Assembly: GCF_014207935.1 (NCBI RefSeq)
Contig: NZ_JACHLL010000001.1
Coordinates: forward strand, 620,001 to 684,000
Direction: 5' to 3'
Source: Pseudomonas fluvialis
Lineage (GTDB): Bacteria; Pseudomonadota; Gammaproteobacteria; Pseudomonadales; Pseudomonadaceae
Length of the DNA: 64,000 nucleotides
The notes below the pieces were generated by a model, which saw only the letters and a list, made by a program, of their open reading frames with translations, had not been told where the DNA came from and did no database searches. Every line of letters begins with the position of its first letter. Position 1 is the stretch's first letter. A program made the position numbers and the translations under genes. Below are positions 38,766 through 48,684 of this stretch, one piece after another.

Positions 38766-39419
38766 GTGCGCCTGGCCCTCTTCGATCTCGACAACACCCT
38801 GCTCGCCGGTGACAGCGACCACAGCTGGGGCGAATTCCTCTGCCAGCGCGGCCTGGTCGATGCCGCCGAGTACCAGGCGCGCAACGATGCCTTCTATGCC
38901 GACTACTGCGCCGGCAAGCTGGATGTGGTGGCCTACCAGAACTTCAGCCAGGCCATTCTCGGCCGCACGGACATGGCCCGGCTGGCGCAATGGCACCACG
39001 AGTTCATGGCCGAGGTGATCGAGCCCATCATCCTGGCCAAGGGCGAAGCCCTGCTCGCCGAGCACCGCGACGCGGGTGACAAGCTGGTGATCATCACCGC
39101 CACCAACCGCTTCGTCACCGGCCCCATCGCCGAGCGCCTGGGCGTGGACACCCTGCTGGCCACCGAGTGCGGCATGCAGGATGGCCGCTACACCGGACAG
39201 ATCACCGGCACTCCCTGCTATCAGGATGGCAAGGTCACGCGCCTGAACCAGTGGCTGGCCGAGACGGGCCTCAGCCTGGAAGGCAGCTACTTCTACAGCG
39301 ACTCGCGCAACGACCTGCCGCTGCTGCAGGTGGCCGCCAACCCGGTGGCGGTGGACCCAGATGACGTCCTGCGCGGCATCGCCAACGAACGCGGCTGGCC
39401 AGTGATCAGCCTGCGCTGA
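38766..39419 (+). CDS. HAD family phosphatase, subfamily IB (SerB-like)
   Basis: A 217-residue HAD phosphatase. Motif I is DLDNTLL with nucleophile D7 and acid D9; motif II is in IITATN; motif III/IV is [10 protein letters not shown]. The cap and YSDSRND segment place it in subfamily IB with phosphoserine- and histidinol-phosphate phosphatases. The start is a GTG at 38766 giving (M)[10 protein letters not shown], divergent from rppH. Its homologue in P. aeruginosa (PA0335, from memory) is annotated as a probable phosphoserine phosphatase, but SerB itself is larger, so the substrate is open. Confidence 0.88.
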   Translation: MRLALFDLDNTLLAGDSDHSWGEFLCQRGLVDAAEYQARNDAFYADYCAGKLDVVAYQNFSQAILGRTDMARLAQWHHEFMAEVIEPIILAKGEALLAEHRDAGDKLVIITATNRFVTGPIAERLGVDTLLATECGMQDGRYTGQITGTPCYQDGKVTRLNQWLAETGLSLEGSYFYSDSRNDLPLLQVAANPVAVDPDDVLRGIANERGWPVISLR

Positions 39420-39423
39420 AACG

Positions 39424-39455
39424 CAAACGGGACGCTCAAGGCGCCCCGTTTCTTT
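39424..39455 (+). terminator. Probable terminator after the HAD phosphatase gene
   Basis: AAACGGGACG and CGCCCCGTTT pair with one mismatch and are followed by TCTTTAT. It lies between the convergent HAD and DUF2269 genes. Confidence 0.6.
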
Positions 39456-39468
39456 ATACGGCCCACCC

Positions 39469-39936
39469 TCAGATCGGCTTGATCACCATCAGGAAGAAAA
39501 TCGCGACGAAGGCAATAAAGGCCGGCCATCCCAGGGCGAACCAGATCGCCATATAGCGCCCGGCCTTCGGCGAGATCGGCTGCCCGCTGGCCAGTGCCTC
39601 GGCCGCCAGATCACGCACGCGGATCTGCAGCCACACCACCGGCAGCCAGCACAGTCCGGCCAGCACGAACAATCCCAGGCTCAACAGCAGCCAGTACTGG
39701 TTCAGCGGCCAACCGGCCAGGTGCGCCAGGGCCAGGCCGCTGAGCGGCTGGAACACCGCCGTGGTGGCGATGAACAGCCAGTCGGCGGCCACCAGATGAC
39801 GGAACGTCGTGGCAATCACCTGCACCTCACCACTGCGCCAGGCACGCAGCGCGTAGTAGGCCGAGCCCAGGCCGGTGCCGAACAGCAGGGTCGACGAGAG
39901 GATATGCAGGGTTTTCAGCAGCAGATACAGCGTCAT
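39469..39936 (-). CDS. DUF2269 family integral membrane protein
   Basis: A 155-residue protein with four hydrophobic segments (about 5-22, 48-68, 78-102, 130-152). The N-terminal LLLKTLHILSSTLLFGTGLGSA carries an in-membrane His typical of DUF2269. Function is not known; in-membrane His residues could suit haem or metal binding, but this is a guess. It is the last of three overlapping or adjacent minus-strand membrane genes (second DUF2269-like, SDR-DoxX-like, DUF2269), with ATGA overlap to the SDR gene. Confidence 0.85.
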   Translation of the reverse strand: MTLYLLLKTLHILSSTLLFGTGLGSAYYALRAWRSGEVQVIATTFRHLVAADWLFIATTAVFQPLSGLALAHLAGWPLNQYWLLLSLGLFVLAGLCWLPVVWLQIRVRDLAAEALASGQPISPKAGRYMAIWFALGWPAFIAFVAIFFLMVIKPI

Positions 39937-41204
39937 CGACGCTCCTTGTCAGGCAGCGGGGTCAGCCACAGCAGCCACAGACTGAGCAGCAGCACGGCGG
40001 CATTCTTGCCAACCGCCATGTACGGGTCGAACCAGTAGTGCGGCAACAGCACGCTGATCAGCAGGCTGTAGCCCAGCATCAGGGCGATCTGCGCCTGCAG
40101 CGCACGGCGCCGCCAGCGCGAACGCAGCAGAGCCAGGCCGAGCAGACCGTCGCACAGCGCGCCGCCGATCACCGCCAGCGCCGCCGGCCAGCCAGTCACG
40201 CCAGCCTCGGCCATGATGCGCAGCCCCCAGTCATAGCCAGGGCCCAGGCAGACCAGCGCCGTACCCAGCCAGATCAGTAGCAGCACTATCAGCAGCACCG
40301 GCTGCAGCGCCTGACTGATGCTCTGCACCGCCACCGGCCAGTCCTGCACACGAGCCTCCAGCGGCGCGACACGATAGCCACAGGCCTGCTCCAGTGGCGC
40401 ACCGCTGCCCAGGTTGTCGCGTCCGGCCAGGCGCCAGGTCTGCCGGTTCAGCGCCTGCCACCCGCACCACTCACCAAGCTTGGCCAGCGGCCAACTTAGC
40501 CAACCCGGCAATGCCCAGTATCGTGCCGGCGCCCAACCCTGAGCAGCCCGCAAGCGATCAAGCAGCTCGCCCTGGGTCAGCACCTGCGGCCCGACCAGCG
40601 GGAGCACGCAGGGCTGCGCCGGCCATTGCCTCAGTAGCGCCAATACGGCCGCGCACAGGTCATCGACATGCAATGGCTGCAGGCGTGCCCGGTTATTCAG
40701 CAAGGGAATCAGCGGCCACGGCGACAGCCGCTGCAACCAGCCGCTGCTGGTACCTCCCGGCCCCAGCACCAGCGACGGACGCAGCACCACGGCAGGAACG
40801 CCCAGACCTAGCAGATGCCCATCCGCCTCGGCCTTGCTGGCAAGAAATGCCACATCGGGATGATCGCCCGCTCCCAGAGCGGAGACCTGCAGCACCCGTA
40901 CGCCGTGCTGCACAGCCTCATCGAACAGCGCACAGGTGGCGCGCCCTTGCAGAGACTGCATGGCAGCCTGATCAGCAGACAACTCGCCGGCCGCATTGAT
41001 CAGCACATCGACGCCCGCCGGCCAGTCGAAGGTCCGAGGCTCATCGGTCAGCGTCAGCAGATCGAGCGGCAGCCACTCTACGCCAGGCAAAGCCAGCTCT
41101 GGCGGACGCCGGCTGCTGGCCAGCACTTGGTGGCCGGCAGCCGTCAGCGCAGTCAGCAGGTGGCGGCCAAGAAAACCGCTGGCGCCGACCAGAAAGACCC
41201 GCAT
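39933..41204 (-). CDS. SDR-type NAD(P)-binding protein with C-terminal DoxX-like membrane domain
   Basis: The protein has 423 residues. The N-terminal half is an atypical short-chain dehydrogenase with NAD(P)-binding loop GASGFLG at 8-14 but no clear YxxxK catalytic pair, as in NmrA-like sensors and sugar-epimerase relatives. From about residue 295 to the end there are four hydrophobic segments resembling DoxX. Such SDR-DoxX fusions are found in many proteobacteria without known function. It overlaps the DUF2269 gene downstream and follows the other membrane gene by one base, so the three are one unit, perhaps a redox complex. Confidence 0.82.
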   Translation of the reverse strand: MRVFLVGASGFLGRHLLTALTAAGHQVLASSRRPPELALPGVEWLPLDLLTLTDEPRTFDWPAGVDVLINAAGELSADQAAMQSLQGRATCALFDEAVQHGVRVLQVSALGAGDHPDVAFLASKAEADGHLLGLGVPAVVLRPSLVLGPGGTSSGWLQRLSPWPLIPLLNNRARLQPLHVDDLCAAVLALLRQWPAQPCVLPLVGPQVLTQGELLDRLRAAQGWAPARYWALPGWLSWPLAKLGEWCGWQALNRQTWRLAGRDNLGSGAPLEQACGYRVAPLEARVQDWPVAVQSISQALQPVLLIVLLLIWLGTALVCLGPGYDWGLRIMAEAGVTGWPAALAVIGGALCDGLLGLALLRSRWRRRALQAQIALMLGYSLLISVLLPHYWFDPYMAVGKNAAVLLLSLWLLWLTPLPDKERR

Positions 41205-41205
41205 A

Positions 41206-41646
41206 TCAGACCGGCTTGGCGCCCATCAGGCCCATGATGGCCAGCAGCAGCACGATGTATTGCAGGGCGTAGGCCGCCGTCATCATCAGCAGGCGCGGCG
41301 GCGCCGGAGTTTCACCGAGCGCTTCCCAGGCGGCCAGGCGACCGCGCAGCAGCACGGCCATCACCATCAGCATGACAAACAGCACGCTGCTGGCCAGCAG
41401 CCAAGTCTGGCCCAGCGGAATGCCAGCCAGGTGCGCCAGCCACCAGCCGCTGACCGGCAGGCTCAGCGCCAGCAGGCCCAGCGCCGGCAGGCTGTAGCAA
41501 CGGGTCACGCGCAGCTTGCGCGCCAGCATGGCGGCATCGCCACTGCGGTAGGCCTTAAACAGCATGAACACATGCGCCAGCATGCCCAGCAGCAGCAACA
41601 GGGCAGGCAGGCTGTGCGCCGCCTTGATCAGGGTGTAGTACTCCAC
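41206..41646 (-). CDS. Small integral membrane protein, DUF2269/CopD-like
   Basis: A 146-residue protein with four hydrophobic segments, resembling the DUF2269 protein encoded two genes downstream: both start with a Leu-rich helix containing a His (here IKAAHSLPALLLLLGM). The start is a GTG at 41646 with a strong AAGGAG six to ten bases before it; the longer frame from 41721 would run into ilvA and is rejected. It begins 11 bases after the ilvA stop and probably shares its transcript. Function unknown. Confidence 0.8.
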   Translation of the reverse strand: MEYYTLIKAAHSLPALLLLLGMLAHVFMLFKAYRSGDAAMLARKLRVTRCYSLPALGLLALSLPVSGWWLAHLAGIPLGQTWLLASSVLFVMLMVMAVLLRGRLAAWEALGETPAPPRLLMMTAAYALQYIVLLLAIMGLMGAKPV

Positions 41647-41656
41647 ATTTATCTCC

Positions 41657-43171
41657 TTAGCCGAGGAACAGTTTGTAGGCCGGGTTATCGGTTTCGTCCC
41701 AGTACGGGTAGCCGATGGCATCCAGCGCGGATGGAATCAGGTGACGCTCGTCGTGCGGGACCTGCAACGCGGCCAGCACGCGACCGTCGGCGGCGCCGTG
41801 GTTGCGGTAGTGGAACATCGAGATATTCCAGCGCCCGCCCAGCTTGGTCAGGAAGTTGAACAGCGCGCCCGGCCGCTCGGGGAACTCGAAGCGGAACACG
41901 CACTCGTCCGGCACCGCCGCCGCATGGCCACCGACCATGTGGCGGATATGCAGCTTGGCCAGCTCGTTGTCGGTCAGGTCGAGCACCGGGAAGCCCTTGT
42001 CGCGCAGGCCCTGCACCAGCGCCGCACGCGGGTCGTTTTCCGGGTGGGTCTGTACGCCGACGAAGATGTGCGCCTCACCGTCGGTGTGGTAGCGGTAGTT
42101 GAACTCGGTGATCTGGCGCTTGCCGATGGCCTCGCAGAAGGTCTTGAAGCTACCCGGCTGCTCGGGAATGGTCACGGCAATGATCGCCTCACGCTTCTCG
42201 CCCAGCTCGGCGCGCTCAGCCACATGGCGCAGGCGGTCGAAGTTGATGTTGGCACCCGAGTCGATGCCCACCAGCACCTTGCCCTGCACGCCCTCGCGCT
42301 CGACGTACTTCTTGATCCCGGCCACCGACAGCGCGCCGGCCGGCTCGGTGATCGAGCGGGTGTCGTCGTAGATGTCCTTGATCGCCGCGCAGATCTCGTC
42401 GGTGCTGACGGTGATCACCTCGTCGACATAGTGCCGGCAGACGTCGAAGGTGTGCACGCCGATCTGCGCCACCGCCACGCCGTCGGCGAACAGCCCGACG
42501 CTCGGCAGCACCACACGCTCGCCGGCAGCCATGGCGGCCTGCAGGCAATTGGAGTCATCCGGCTCGACACCGATCACGCGGATCTCCGGGCGCAGGTATT
42601 TGACGTACGCGGCGATGCCGGCAATCAGACCGCCGCCACCCACCGGCACGAAGATGGCATCCAGCTGACCCGGCTGCTGGCTGAGGATTTCCATGGCAAC
42701 GGTGCCTTGGCCGGCGATCACCAGCGGATCGTCGTAGGGGTGGATATAGCTGTAGCCCTTCTCCTCCACCAGCTTGAGCGAGTGTGCCAGCGCCTCGGGG
42801 AAGGCATCGCCATGCAGCACCACCTTGCCACCGCGCGAACGCACGCCCTGTACCTTCAATTCAGGTGTCGTACGCGGCATCACGATGGTCGCCTTCACCC
42901 CCAGGTGCTTGGCGGCCAGCGCCAGACCCTGGGCATGGTTGCCGGCCGAGGCCGTGACCACACCACGCTCCAGCTCTTCCGGGTTCAACTGGGCCAGCTT
43001 GTTGTAGGCGCCGCGAATCTTGAACGAGTACACCGGCTGCAGATCTTCGCGTTTCAGCAGAATCTGGTTGCCAGTGCGCTCGGAGAGCTGACGGGCAGGC
43101 TGCAGGGGCGTTTCCACGGCGACGTCGTAGACGCGCGAGGTGAGGATCTTCTTCACGTACTGTTCGAGCAT
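41657..43171 (-). CDS. ilvA: Threonine ammonia-lyase, biosynthetic (IlvA)
   Basis: IlvA deaminates threonine to 2-oxobutanoate, the first step to isoleucine. The 504 residues match the biosynthetic form. PLP binds Lys51 in [12 protein letters not shown], and GGGGLIAG is the phosphate-binding glycine loop. Two C-terminal ACT-like regulatory domains (about 330-504) give isoleucine and valine control. Divergent from rpiA over 139 bases, an arrangement conserved in gammaproteobacteria. Confidence 0.95.
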   Translation of the reverse strand: MLEQYVKKILTSRVYDVAVETPLQPARQLSERTGNQILLKREDLQPVYSFKIRGAYNKLAQLNPEELERGVVTASAGNHAQGLALAAKHLGVKATIVMPRTTPELKVQGVRSRGGKVVLHGDAFPEALAHSLKLVEEKGYSYIHPYDDPLVIAGQGTVAMEILSQQPGQLDAIFVPVGGGGLIAGIAAYVKYLRPEIRVIGVEPDDSNCLQAAMAAGERVVLPSVGLFADGVAVAQIGVHTFDVCRHYVDEVITVSTDEICAAIKDIYDDTRSITEPAGALSVAGIKKYVEREGVQGKVLVGIDSGANINFDRLRHVAERAELGEKREAIIAVTIPEQPGSFKTFCEAIGKRQITEFNYRYHTDGEAHIFVGVQTHPENDPRAALVQGLRDKGFPVLDLTDNELAKLHIRHMVGGHAAAVPDECVFRFEFPERPGALFNFLTKLGGRWNISMFHYRNHGAADGRVLAALQVPHDERHLIPSALDAIGYPYWDETDNPAYKLFLG

Positions 43172-43268
43172 TGCGGCAGTTCACTGGCTGGCGGCGGAAT
43201 GCGCCAGTCTACCCAGCAGAACCGCGCCCGACCACAGACAATGCGGGGTTTTAGCCAGGCAAAGCGGC

Positions 43269-43274
43269 TATAAT
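43269..43274 (+). promoter_or_regulatory. -10 box of a probable rpiA promoter
   Basis: A perfect TATAAT in the context GCGGCTATAATCGCCG lies 36 bases upstream of rpiA. The -35 region is poor. The same GGCTATAAT context occurs before rlmI, which may reflect a shared promoter type in this genome. Confidence 0.45.
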
Positions 43275-43310
43275 CGCCGCCCGGTTTTCCATTTTCTTGC
43301 GCGGTGCAGC

Positions 43311-43985
43311 ATGACCCAGGATCAACTCAAGCAGGCCGTGGCCCAGGCAGCCATGGATTTCATCCGCCCCAAGCTCAGCGAAAAGAGCGTGGTCGGCGTC
43401 GGCACCGGCTCCACCGCCAATTTTTTCATCGACGCCCTGGCCCAGCACAAGATGGACTTCGACGGCGCCGTGGCCAGCTCCGAAGCCACCGCCGCGCGCC
43501 TGAAAGCCCATGGCATTCCGGTGTATGACCTCAACAGCGTCAGCGACCTGGAGTTCTACGTCGACGGCGCCGACGAGAGCGACGAGCACCTGCACCTGAT
43601 CAAGGGCGGCGGCGCCGCCCTGACTCGCGAGAAGATCGTGGCTGCCGTGGCGCAGACCTTCATCTGCATCGCCGACGAGAGCAAGCTGGTGCCGGTACTG
43701 GGCGCCTTCCCACTGCCGGTGGAAGTCATCCCCATGGCCCGCAGCCATGTCGCCCGCCAGCTGGTGAAACTGGGCGGCGACCCGGTCTACCGCGAGGGCG
43801 TGATGACCGACAACGGCAACATCATCCTCGACGTGTTCAACCTGGAAATCCTCGACCCGGTGGCACTGGAGCGTGACATCAACGCCATCGTCGGCGTGGT
43901 CACCAACGGCCTGTTCGCCGCCCGCCCGGCCGACCTGCTGCTGCTCGGCACCAAGGACGGCGTGAAGACCCTCAAGCGCGACTGA
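43311..43985 (+). CDS. rpiA: Ribose-5-phosphate isomerase A
   Basis: RpiA interconverts ribose 5-phosphate and ribulose 5-phosphate in the pentose phosphate pathway. The 224 residues contain [16 protein letters not shown] for phosphate binding, the catalytic DGADE segment and [15 protein letters not shown] 43311 gives the family start [11 protein letters not shown]; the in-frame ATG 43140 lies in ilvA and is rejected. A strong terminator follows. Confidence 0.96.
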   Translation: MTQDQLKQAVAQAAMDFIRPKLSEKSVVGVGTGSTANFFIDALAQHKMDFDGAVASSEATAARLKAHGIPVYDLNSVSDLEFYVDGADESDEHLHLIKGGGAALTREKIVAAVAQTFICIADESKLVPVLGAFPLPVEVIPMARSHVARQLVKLGGDPVYREGVMTDNGNIILDVFNLEILDPVALERDINAIVGVVTNGLFAARPADLLLLGTKDGVKTLKRD

Positions 43986-44025
43986 GCGCTGAGGCGGCCC
44001 GAACCGGGCTACCCAGTTGGAATTG

Positions 44026-44053
44026 AAAAGGCCGGCTATTCGCCGGCCTTTTT
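44026..44053. terminator. Bidirectional terminator between rpiA and the convergent gene
   Basis: AAAAGGCCGGC-TATTC-GCCGGCCTTTTT is a strong stem with A- and T-runs. Its right half includes the last codons and the stop (TAG at 44036-44038) of the convergent SdiA-regulated-type gene, so it serves both transcripts. Confidence 0.85.
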
Positions 44054-44953
44054 CGTGAAGCGGTAGAACAGGTTCGGCTCGCTGACCAAATACAGCTCGC
44101 CGGCATCGTCCATCGCCAGCCCCTCGGCCTGGGGCACGCTGCGGGCGAGGCCGTGCATACCGCGCAGCAGCGACAGGGTGCTGATCGGCCGGCCATCGAC
44201 ATCCAGCTCGACCACCAGCCGCGACTCATCGGACAGCGCCAGCAGGTGGCCGCTGCGCTCATCGAACTGCAGGCTGGACAGGTCGCGCACGAACAGCCGG
44301 CGATCGCGCTTGAGGTCGTCAGCCACCTGCAGGTTCAGGCGCTGCTCGGCACTGGGGAAACCGGTGATTTCGAGGATGCGCAGCGGGTCGCGCTCCTTGG
44401 CGACAAACAGGCGCCGGCCCTGGCTGTCGTAGGCCAGCCCCTCGAAACCCTTGTTGCCGTTGAGCCCCAGGCCGAGTGAGAGCTGCTCGCTGTCGGCCGC
44501 ATCCAGCCAGCGCGTGCGCTCATCGACGTGCACCTTGAACAGGCGCTGAGCACGTTCGTCGCTGATCACATAGGTCCCCGGGCCGATGTATTCCACCGCC
44601 TCGGCATCGCCAAAGCCAACCAGCGGAATGCGCCGCAGCACCTTCCCATCCAGCGACAGCTCGATCAGCTCGGCCTTCTGGTTGGTCACGCTGAACAGGC
44701 TGCGCCGATCCGGGTCGTAGGTCAGCGCCGAGACATCGTCTTCCAGGCCGGCAATCGGTTGCGCCTCGATCACCACCTGATAGTCCGGCAGCCACAGCGA
44801 GCGCTCACGCCACTCGGCGGCGTGGCGCCATTCTTGCACTGCAAACCAACCGCGCTCGAATACGCGCCACTGCTGGCCCGCCCACAACAATGGCAGCAAC
44901 ACCAGCAACAGGCCGGCAATCAGCACGGCACGAGACTTGGACAGCAACGGCAT
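44036..44953 (-). CDS. SdiA-regulated domain (YjiK-type) beta-propeller protein
   Basis: The protein has 305 residues: an N-terminal membrane anchor or signal (about residues 8-26), then a propeller-like region with repeated strands such as DDVSALTYDPDRRSLFSV, GFEGLAYDSQGRRLFVA and QAEGLAMDDAGELYLVSEP, each about 50-60 residues apart. This is the SdiA-regulated family of periplasmic six-bladed propellers, which bind calcium or small ligands; the role is unknown. It is divergent from an AraC regulator over about 100 bases. Confidence 0.8.
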   Translation of the reverse strand: MPLLSKSRAVLIAGLLLVLLPLLWAGQQWRVFERGWFAVQEWRHAAEWRERSLWLPDYQVVIEAQPIAGLEDDVSALTYDPDRRSLFSVTNQKAELIELSLDGKVLRRIPLVGFGDAEAVEYIGPGTYVISDERAQRLFKVHVDERTRWLDAADSEQLSLGLGLNGNKGFEGLAYDSQGRRLFVAKERDPLRILEITGFPSAEQRLNLQVADDLKRDRRLFVRDLSSLQFDERSGHLLALSDESRLVVELDVDGRPISTLSLLRGMHGLARSVPQAEGLAMDDAGELYLVSEPNLFYRFTKKAGE

Positions 44954-45051
44954 GGTTCCACACTCCCTGAATCAGCCCGGCATGATTACCACAGCCAGCT
45001 GAACGGCAGCTGAATGGTGTGTGACCAAAGGTACCAAAGGCCAGGAGCCTG

Positions 45052-46068
45052 ATGAGCATGTCACTGTTACCGGAACAGCGCGCCTTCACTACCCTGCACA
45101 CCGTCACCCTGGCGACCCAGATGCTCGGACGTACCGGCATTGCCAGCGAACGCCTGCTGGAGGGCAGCGGCATCCGCCCGGATGAACTGGACAACCCTGC
45201 GCGGCTGATCTGCCACGCTCAGGAGCTGCAGGTACTGGCCAATGCCCTGAACTGCACACGCGACCCGGCCCTCGGCCTGCTGCTCGGCCAGCGCATGCAT
45301 GTCTCGGCCTACGGCATGCTCGGCTACACCCTGCTGGCCAGCCCGACCCTGGGCGATGCCCTGCAGCTGGCCATCGACCATCCGGCACTGCTCGGCAGCT
45401 ACTTCCAGCTCGCCCTGCAGCACGAAGACGACGAAGTACGACTGGTTGCCAGCGGCTACCGCTACGCCCCGGAGCTGACGGTGTTCAACACCGAGCTGTG
45501 CCTGGCCTCGCTGCTCACCGTGATTCAGGACCTGCTCGGCGAGGCCGCGCGGCCACGGCGCCTGCTGCTGAACTACCGGCCGCCACTGTATGCCGCCAGC
45601 TACAGCGAAAAGCTCGGCTGCCCGGTGGAGTTCGGCGCGGGTTGCAATGCCCTGTGCTTCAACCCTTCACTGCTCAAGCGCGCCCTGCCCCTGGCCGACC
45701 CGGTGAGTTTTCAGCATGGCCTGCAGCAATGCCTGCAGCAGGAAGCCCAGTTTCATAACCGCCAGGACCTGCGCGAGCTGATCCGCCAGCAGCTGGCCAG
45801 CGACATCAGCCAGTGCACCAGCCTGGAGCGCGTGGCCGCGCGCCTGCACCGTTCGGCCCGCACCCTGCGCCGCCATCTGCAGCAGCTCAACACCAGCTTC
45901 CAGCACCTGCTCGATGAGGTGCGTTACGACAAGGCCCGCCAGTTGCTGTTGCACACCGACCTGCCGATCTACCTGATCGCCGAACAGCTCGGCTATAGCG
46001 AGACGGCCAGCTTCCGCCATGCCTTCCTGCGCTGGAGCGGGCTGACGCCAAGCAACTTCAGGCGTTGA
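45052..46068 (+). CDS. AraC family transcriptional regulator
   Basis: The protein has 338 residues. Residues about 20-210 match the OruR/ArgR-like 'Arabinose_bd' ligand domain (family containing ArgR and GbdR relatives), and residues about 240-335 hold two helix-turn-helix motifs of the AraC type (LERVAARLHRSARTLRRHL, and YLIAEQLGYSETASFRHAF as the second). ATG 45052 has an AGGAG Shine-Dalgarno; ATG 45058 is also possible. It stands between the SdiA-regulated-type gene and the UbiM-like gene and may regulate either. The ligand is not known. Confidence 0.88.
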   Translation: MSMSLLPEQRAFTTLHTVTLATQMLGRTGIASERLLEGSGIRPDELDNPARLICHAQELQVLANALNCTRDPALGLLLGQRMHVSAYGMLGYTLLASPTLGDALQLAIDHPALLGSYFQLALQHEDDEVRLVASGYRYAPELTVFNTELCLASLLTVIQDLLGEAARPRRLLLNYRPPLYAASYSEKLGCPVEFGAGCNALCFNPSLLKRALPLADPVSFQHGLQQCLQQEAQFHNRQDLRELIRQQLASDISQCTSLERVAARLHRSARTLRRHLQQLNTSFQHLLDEVRYDKARQLLLHTDLPIYLIAEQLGYSETASFRHAFLRWSGLTPSNFRR

Positions 46069-46212
46069 GACATTCAGACGTTGAGGCGCTGCGCCCCTGA
46101 ACCGCTGCGACGACCCGCCGCAGCGCCGCGCGCACTTCCATGATCCGGCGCAAGGTTTGCCGCCAGCACCCTGCCTAGACTCGCGACACTTGTCTGTGCG
46201 GAGTGCTGCCCC

Positions 46213-47385
46213 ATGAATTTCGATGTCGCCATCATCGGCGCCGGTCCGGCCGGCCTGTGCCTGGCCCGCGCGCTGTCCGGCCACGGTCTGTCCATCGCTC
46301 TGATCGAGCGCCAGAGCGAAAGCAGCCTGCGCGAAGCGGAATTCGACGGCCGCGAAATCGCCCTCACCCACGCCTCCCAGCACCTGCTGGAACAACTCGG
46401 CCTGTGGCAGCGCCTACCCGCCGAGGAGGTTGCCGTTCTGCGCGATGCCCAAGTGCTCAATGGCCCCTCGCTGTTCGCCCTGAAGATCAACGCCGAACAG
46501 GCCGGCGCCGAACGCCTCGGCCATCTGGTGGCCAACCAGGCCATCCGCCGCGCCGCCTATGCCGCCGTCAGCCAGTGCGCCGACGTGCAGCTGCTGGGCG
46601 AAACCCAGGTCCGCGCCATTCGCCACAGCCCAGCTCAGGTGGAAATCGAGCTGGGCGATGGCCGCCTGCTGCACAGCCGCCTGCTGGTGGCCGCCGACAG
46701 CCGCTTTTCGGAAACCCGCCGCCTGCTGGGCATCGGCGCGCAGCTCAAGGATTTCGGCAAGACCATGCTGGTCTGCCGCATGCAGCATGAACAGGACCAC
46801 CAGCAGGTGGCCTGGGAATGGTTCGGCTACGGCCAGACCCTGGCCCTGCTGCCGCTCAATGGTCGCTGCTCGTCGGTGGTACTGACCCTGCCGCCACGCG
46901 ACATCGAACGCCTCAAGGCACTGGACGACGACGCCTTTGCCCGCGAGATGGAGCAGCGCTTCGACCGGCGCCTCGGCGCCATGCAGCTGGTCAGCAGCCG
47001 GCATGCCTATCCGCTGGTCGGCGCCTATGCCCAGCGCCTGATCGGACCGCGCTGCGCGCTGATCGGCGATGCCGCCGTGGGCATGCACCCGGTCACCGCC
47101 CACGGCTTCAACTTCGGCCTGGGCAGCGTGCAGCGCCTGGCCGACGCCGTGCTGGCAGCCCACGGCAAGGGCCGTGATATTGGTGCGGCCGGCGTGCTGG
47201 AGCGTTACCAGCGCCAGCACCGCCTGGCGACCTGGCCGCTGTACCAGGCCACCAACCTGCTGGTCGGCCTGTATACCGACGACCGCCTGCCCGTGCGCCT
47301 GCTGCGCGGCGCCGGCCTGCGCGTGGCTCAGGGCTTGCTGCCGCTGAAGAAGGGCATTGCCCGGCATCTGACCGCAGGCGCCTGA
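46213..47385 (+). CDS. FAD-dependent ubiquinone-type hydroxylase, UbiM-like
   Basis: A 390-residue flavoprotein monooxygenase of the UbiH/UbiF/COQ6 family. The FAD loop is GAGPAG at residues 10-15; GDAAVGMHPVTAHGFNFGL is the second FAD signature and ubiquinone-hydroxylase motif. Segments DGREIALTH and LRDAQVLNGPS resemble UbiM, the C5 hydroxylase of 5-demethoxyubiquinol in some proteobacteria, more than UbiH or UbiF, but this is from memory of the family. It lies about 145 bases after the AraC gene. A role in ubiquinone synthesis or a related aromatic hydroxylation is likely. Confidence 0.8.
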   Translation: MNFDVAIIGAGPAGLCLARALSGHGLSIALIERQSESSLREAEFDGREIALTHASQHLLEQLGLWQRLPAEEVAVLRDAQVLNGPSLFALKINAEQAGAERLGHLVANQAIRRAAYAAVSQCADVQLLGETQVRAIRHSPAQVEIELGDGRLLHSRLLVAADSRFSETRRLLGIGAQLKDFGKTMLVCRMQHEQDHQQVAWEWFGYGQTLALLPLNGRCSSVVLTLPPRDIERLKALDDDAFAREMEQRFDRRLGAMQLVSSRHAYPLVGAYAQRLIGPRCALIGDAAVGMHPVTAHGFNFGLGSVQRLADAVLAAHGKGRDIGAAGVLERYQRQHRLATWPLYQATNLLVGLYTDDRLPVRLLRGAGLRVAQGLLPLKKGIARHLTAGA

Positions 47386-47598
47386 GTCGAACGACTCACG
47401 AGAGGTTCGGCGCTCGGTGGACGTTGAGCACGGCGACGTCCGCCTGCATTGCTGGGCTTCCTCGCCTAGCGCCTCAACCCGACCTACCCGCCAACTTGGC
47501 CACATCTATCTCCTTTTGTCCGCATCTATCGTTTTTCCCGCTCCAGCGCGCTGACAGAATCGGGAAAGCCTCGCCGACTTTCTTGGCGCAAGAATAAA

Positions 47599-47619
47599 AA
47601 CCAATAAATACAATTGGTT
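47599..47619. promoter_or_regulatory. Inverted repeat upstream of the polyamine transporter operon
   Basis: AACCAAT and ATTGGTT are perfect seven-base arms separated by the A/T-rich seven bases AAATACA. The repeat sits in an A/T-rich patch 15 bases before the first start codon of the ABC operon and just before its GGGAG ribosome-binding site. It may be an operator for a polyamine-responsive regulator or a promoter -10 region. Confidence 0.5.
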
Positions 47620-47634
47620 AGGGAGCAATAGCGG

Positions 47635-48684
47635 ATGAGCAGCGCGATTTCGATCGAATCCCTGAGCATGGAGTACGGCACTCCCGGCAGCGGCCACAAG
47701 GCGCTGGATGACGTCTCGCTGGAAATCCGCGACAACGAATTCTTTACCCTGCTGGGCCCCTCGGGTTGCGGCAAGACCACGCTGCTACGGCTGATCGCCG
47801 GTTTCGAGCAGCCCAGCGCCGGCATCATCCGCCTGTATGGCGAGCCCATGCAGGACCTGCCGCCGTTCCGCCGCCCGGTCAACACCGTGTTCCAGAGCTA
47901 CGCCCTGTTCCCGCACATGACGGTGGCGCAGAACATCGGCTTCGGCCTGGAGATGCAGGGCAAACCCAAGGCCGAGATCGCCGCCACCGTCGAGCGCATG
48001 CTGGCGCTGGTCAAGCTGCCCCATGTAGCCGAGCGCCGCGCCGATCAGCTTTCCGGCGGCCAGCAACAGCGCATTGCCCTGGCCCGCGCGCTGGCCAGCC
48101 GGCCCAAGGTGTTGCTGCTGGACGAGTCGCTGTCGGCGCTGGACATGAAACTGCGCAAGGACATGCAGATCGAGCTCAAGCGTCTGCAGGCCGAGACCGG
48201 CATCACCTTCATCTTCGTCACCCACGATCAGGAAGAAGCCCTGACCATGAGCGACCGCATTGCGGTGATGAGCCAGGGGCGCATCCTGCAGGTCGGCTCA
48301 CCTACCGAGATCTACGAGGCACCGGTCAACCGCACCGTGGCCGACTTCATTGGCGAAACCAACTTCCTTGCGGCCGATGCCTTCGCCAGCGGCGTGCGCC
48401 TGGCCGACGGCCAGTTGCTCAGCGTTGTCAGCCCAACGCCGGGCCCGGTGACACTGGCCATCCGCCCGGAACGCATCAGCCTGCAGGACAGCGGCGATCT
48501 GCAGGGCGAGGTAGAGGAAGTGGTGTACATCGGCACCGACACCCTCTATCTGCTCAAGGTCGCCGGGCAGTCGGGCTTCCGCGTGCGCCAGCAGAACCGG
48601 TTGGGTGCCGCCCAGCCCCTCAAACGCGGTGACGCGGTGCGCATCGACGTGCCCTCCGCCGCCATCCGGGTGCTGGCCGAATGA
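47635..48684 (+). CDS. Polyamine-type ABC transporter ATP-binding protein (PotA-like)
   Basis: The protein has 349 residues. Walker [10 protein letters not shown] is at 41-49, the signature LSGGQQQR at about residues 140-147, and Walker B LLLDE follows; the C-terminal part (about 240-349) is a TOBE-like domain that tells PotA-type proteins from other ATPases. It energises import of spermidine or putrescine. First gene of a four-gene operon; its stop overlaps the permease start by four bases. A GGGAG ribosome-binding site and an inverted repeat precede it. Confidence 0.92.
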   Translation: MSSAISIESLSMEYGTPGSGHKALDDVSLEIRDNEFFTLLGPSGCGKTTLLRLIAGFEQPSAGIIRLYGEPMQDLPPFRRPVNTVFQSYALFPHMTVAQNIGFGLEMQGKPKAEIAATVERMLALVKLPHVAERRADQLSGGQQQRIALARALASRPKVLLLDESLSALDMKLRKDMQIELKRLQAETGITFIFVTHDQEEALTMSDRIAVMSQGRILQVGSPTEIYEAPVNRTVADFIGETNFLAADAFASGVRLADGQLLSVVSPTPGPVTLAIRPERISLQDSGDLQGEVEEVVYIGTDTLYLLKVAGQSGFRVRQQNRLGAAQPLKRGDAVRIDVPSAAIRVLAE

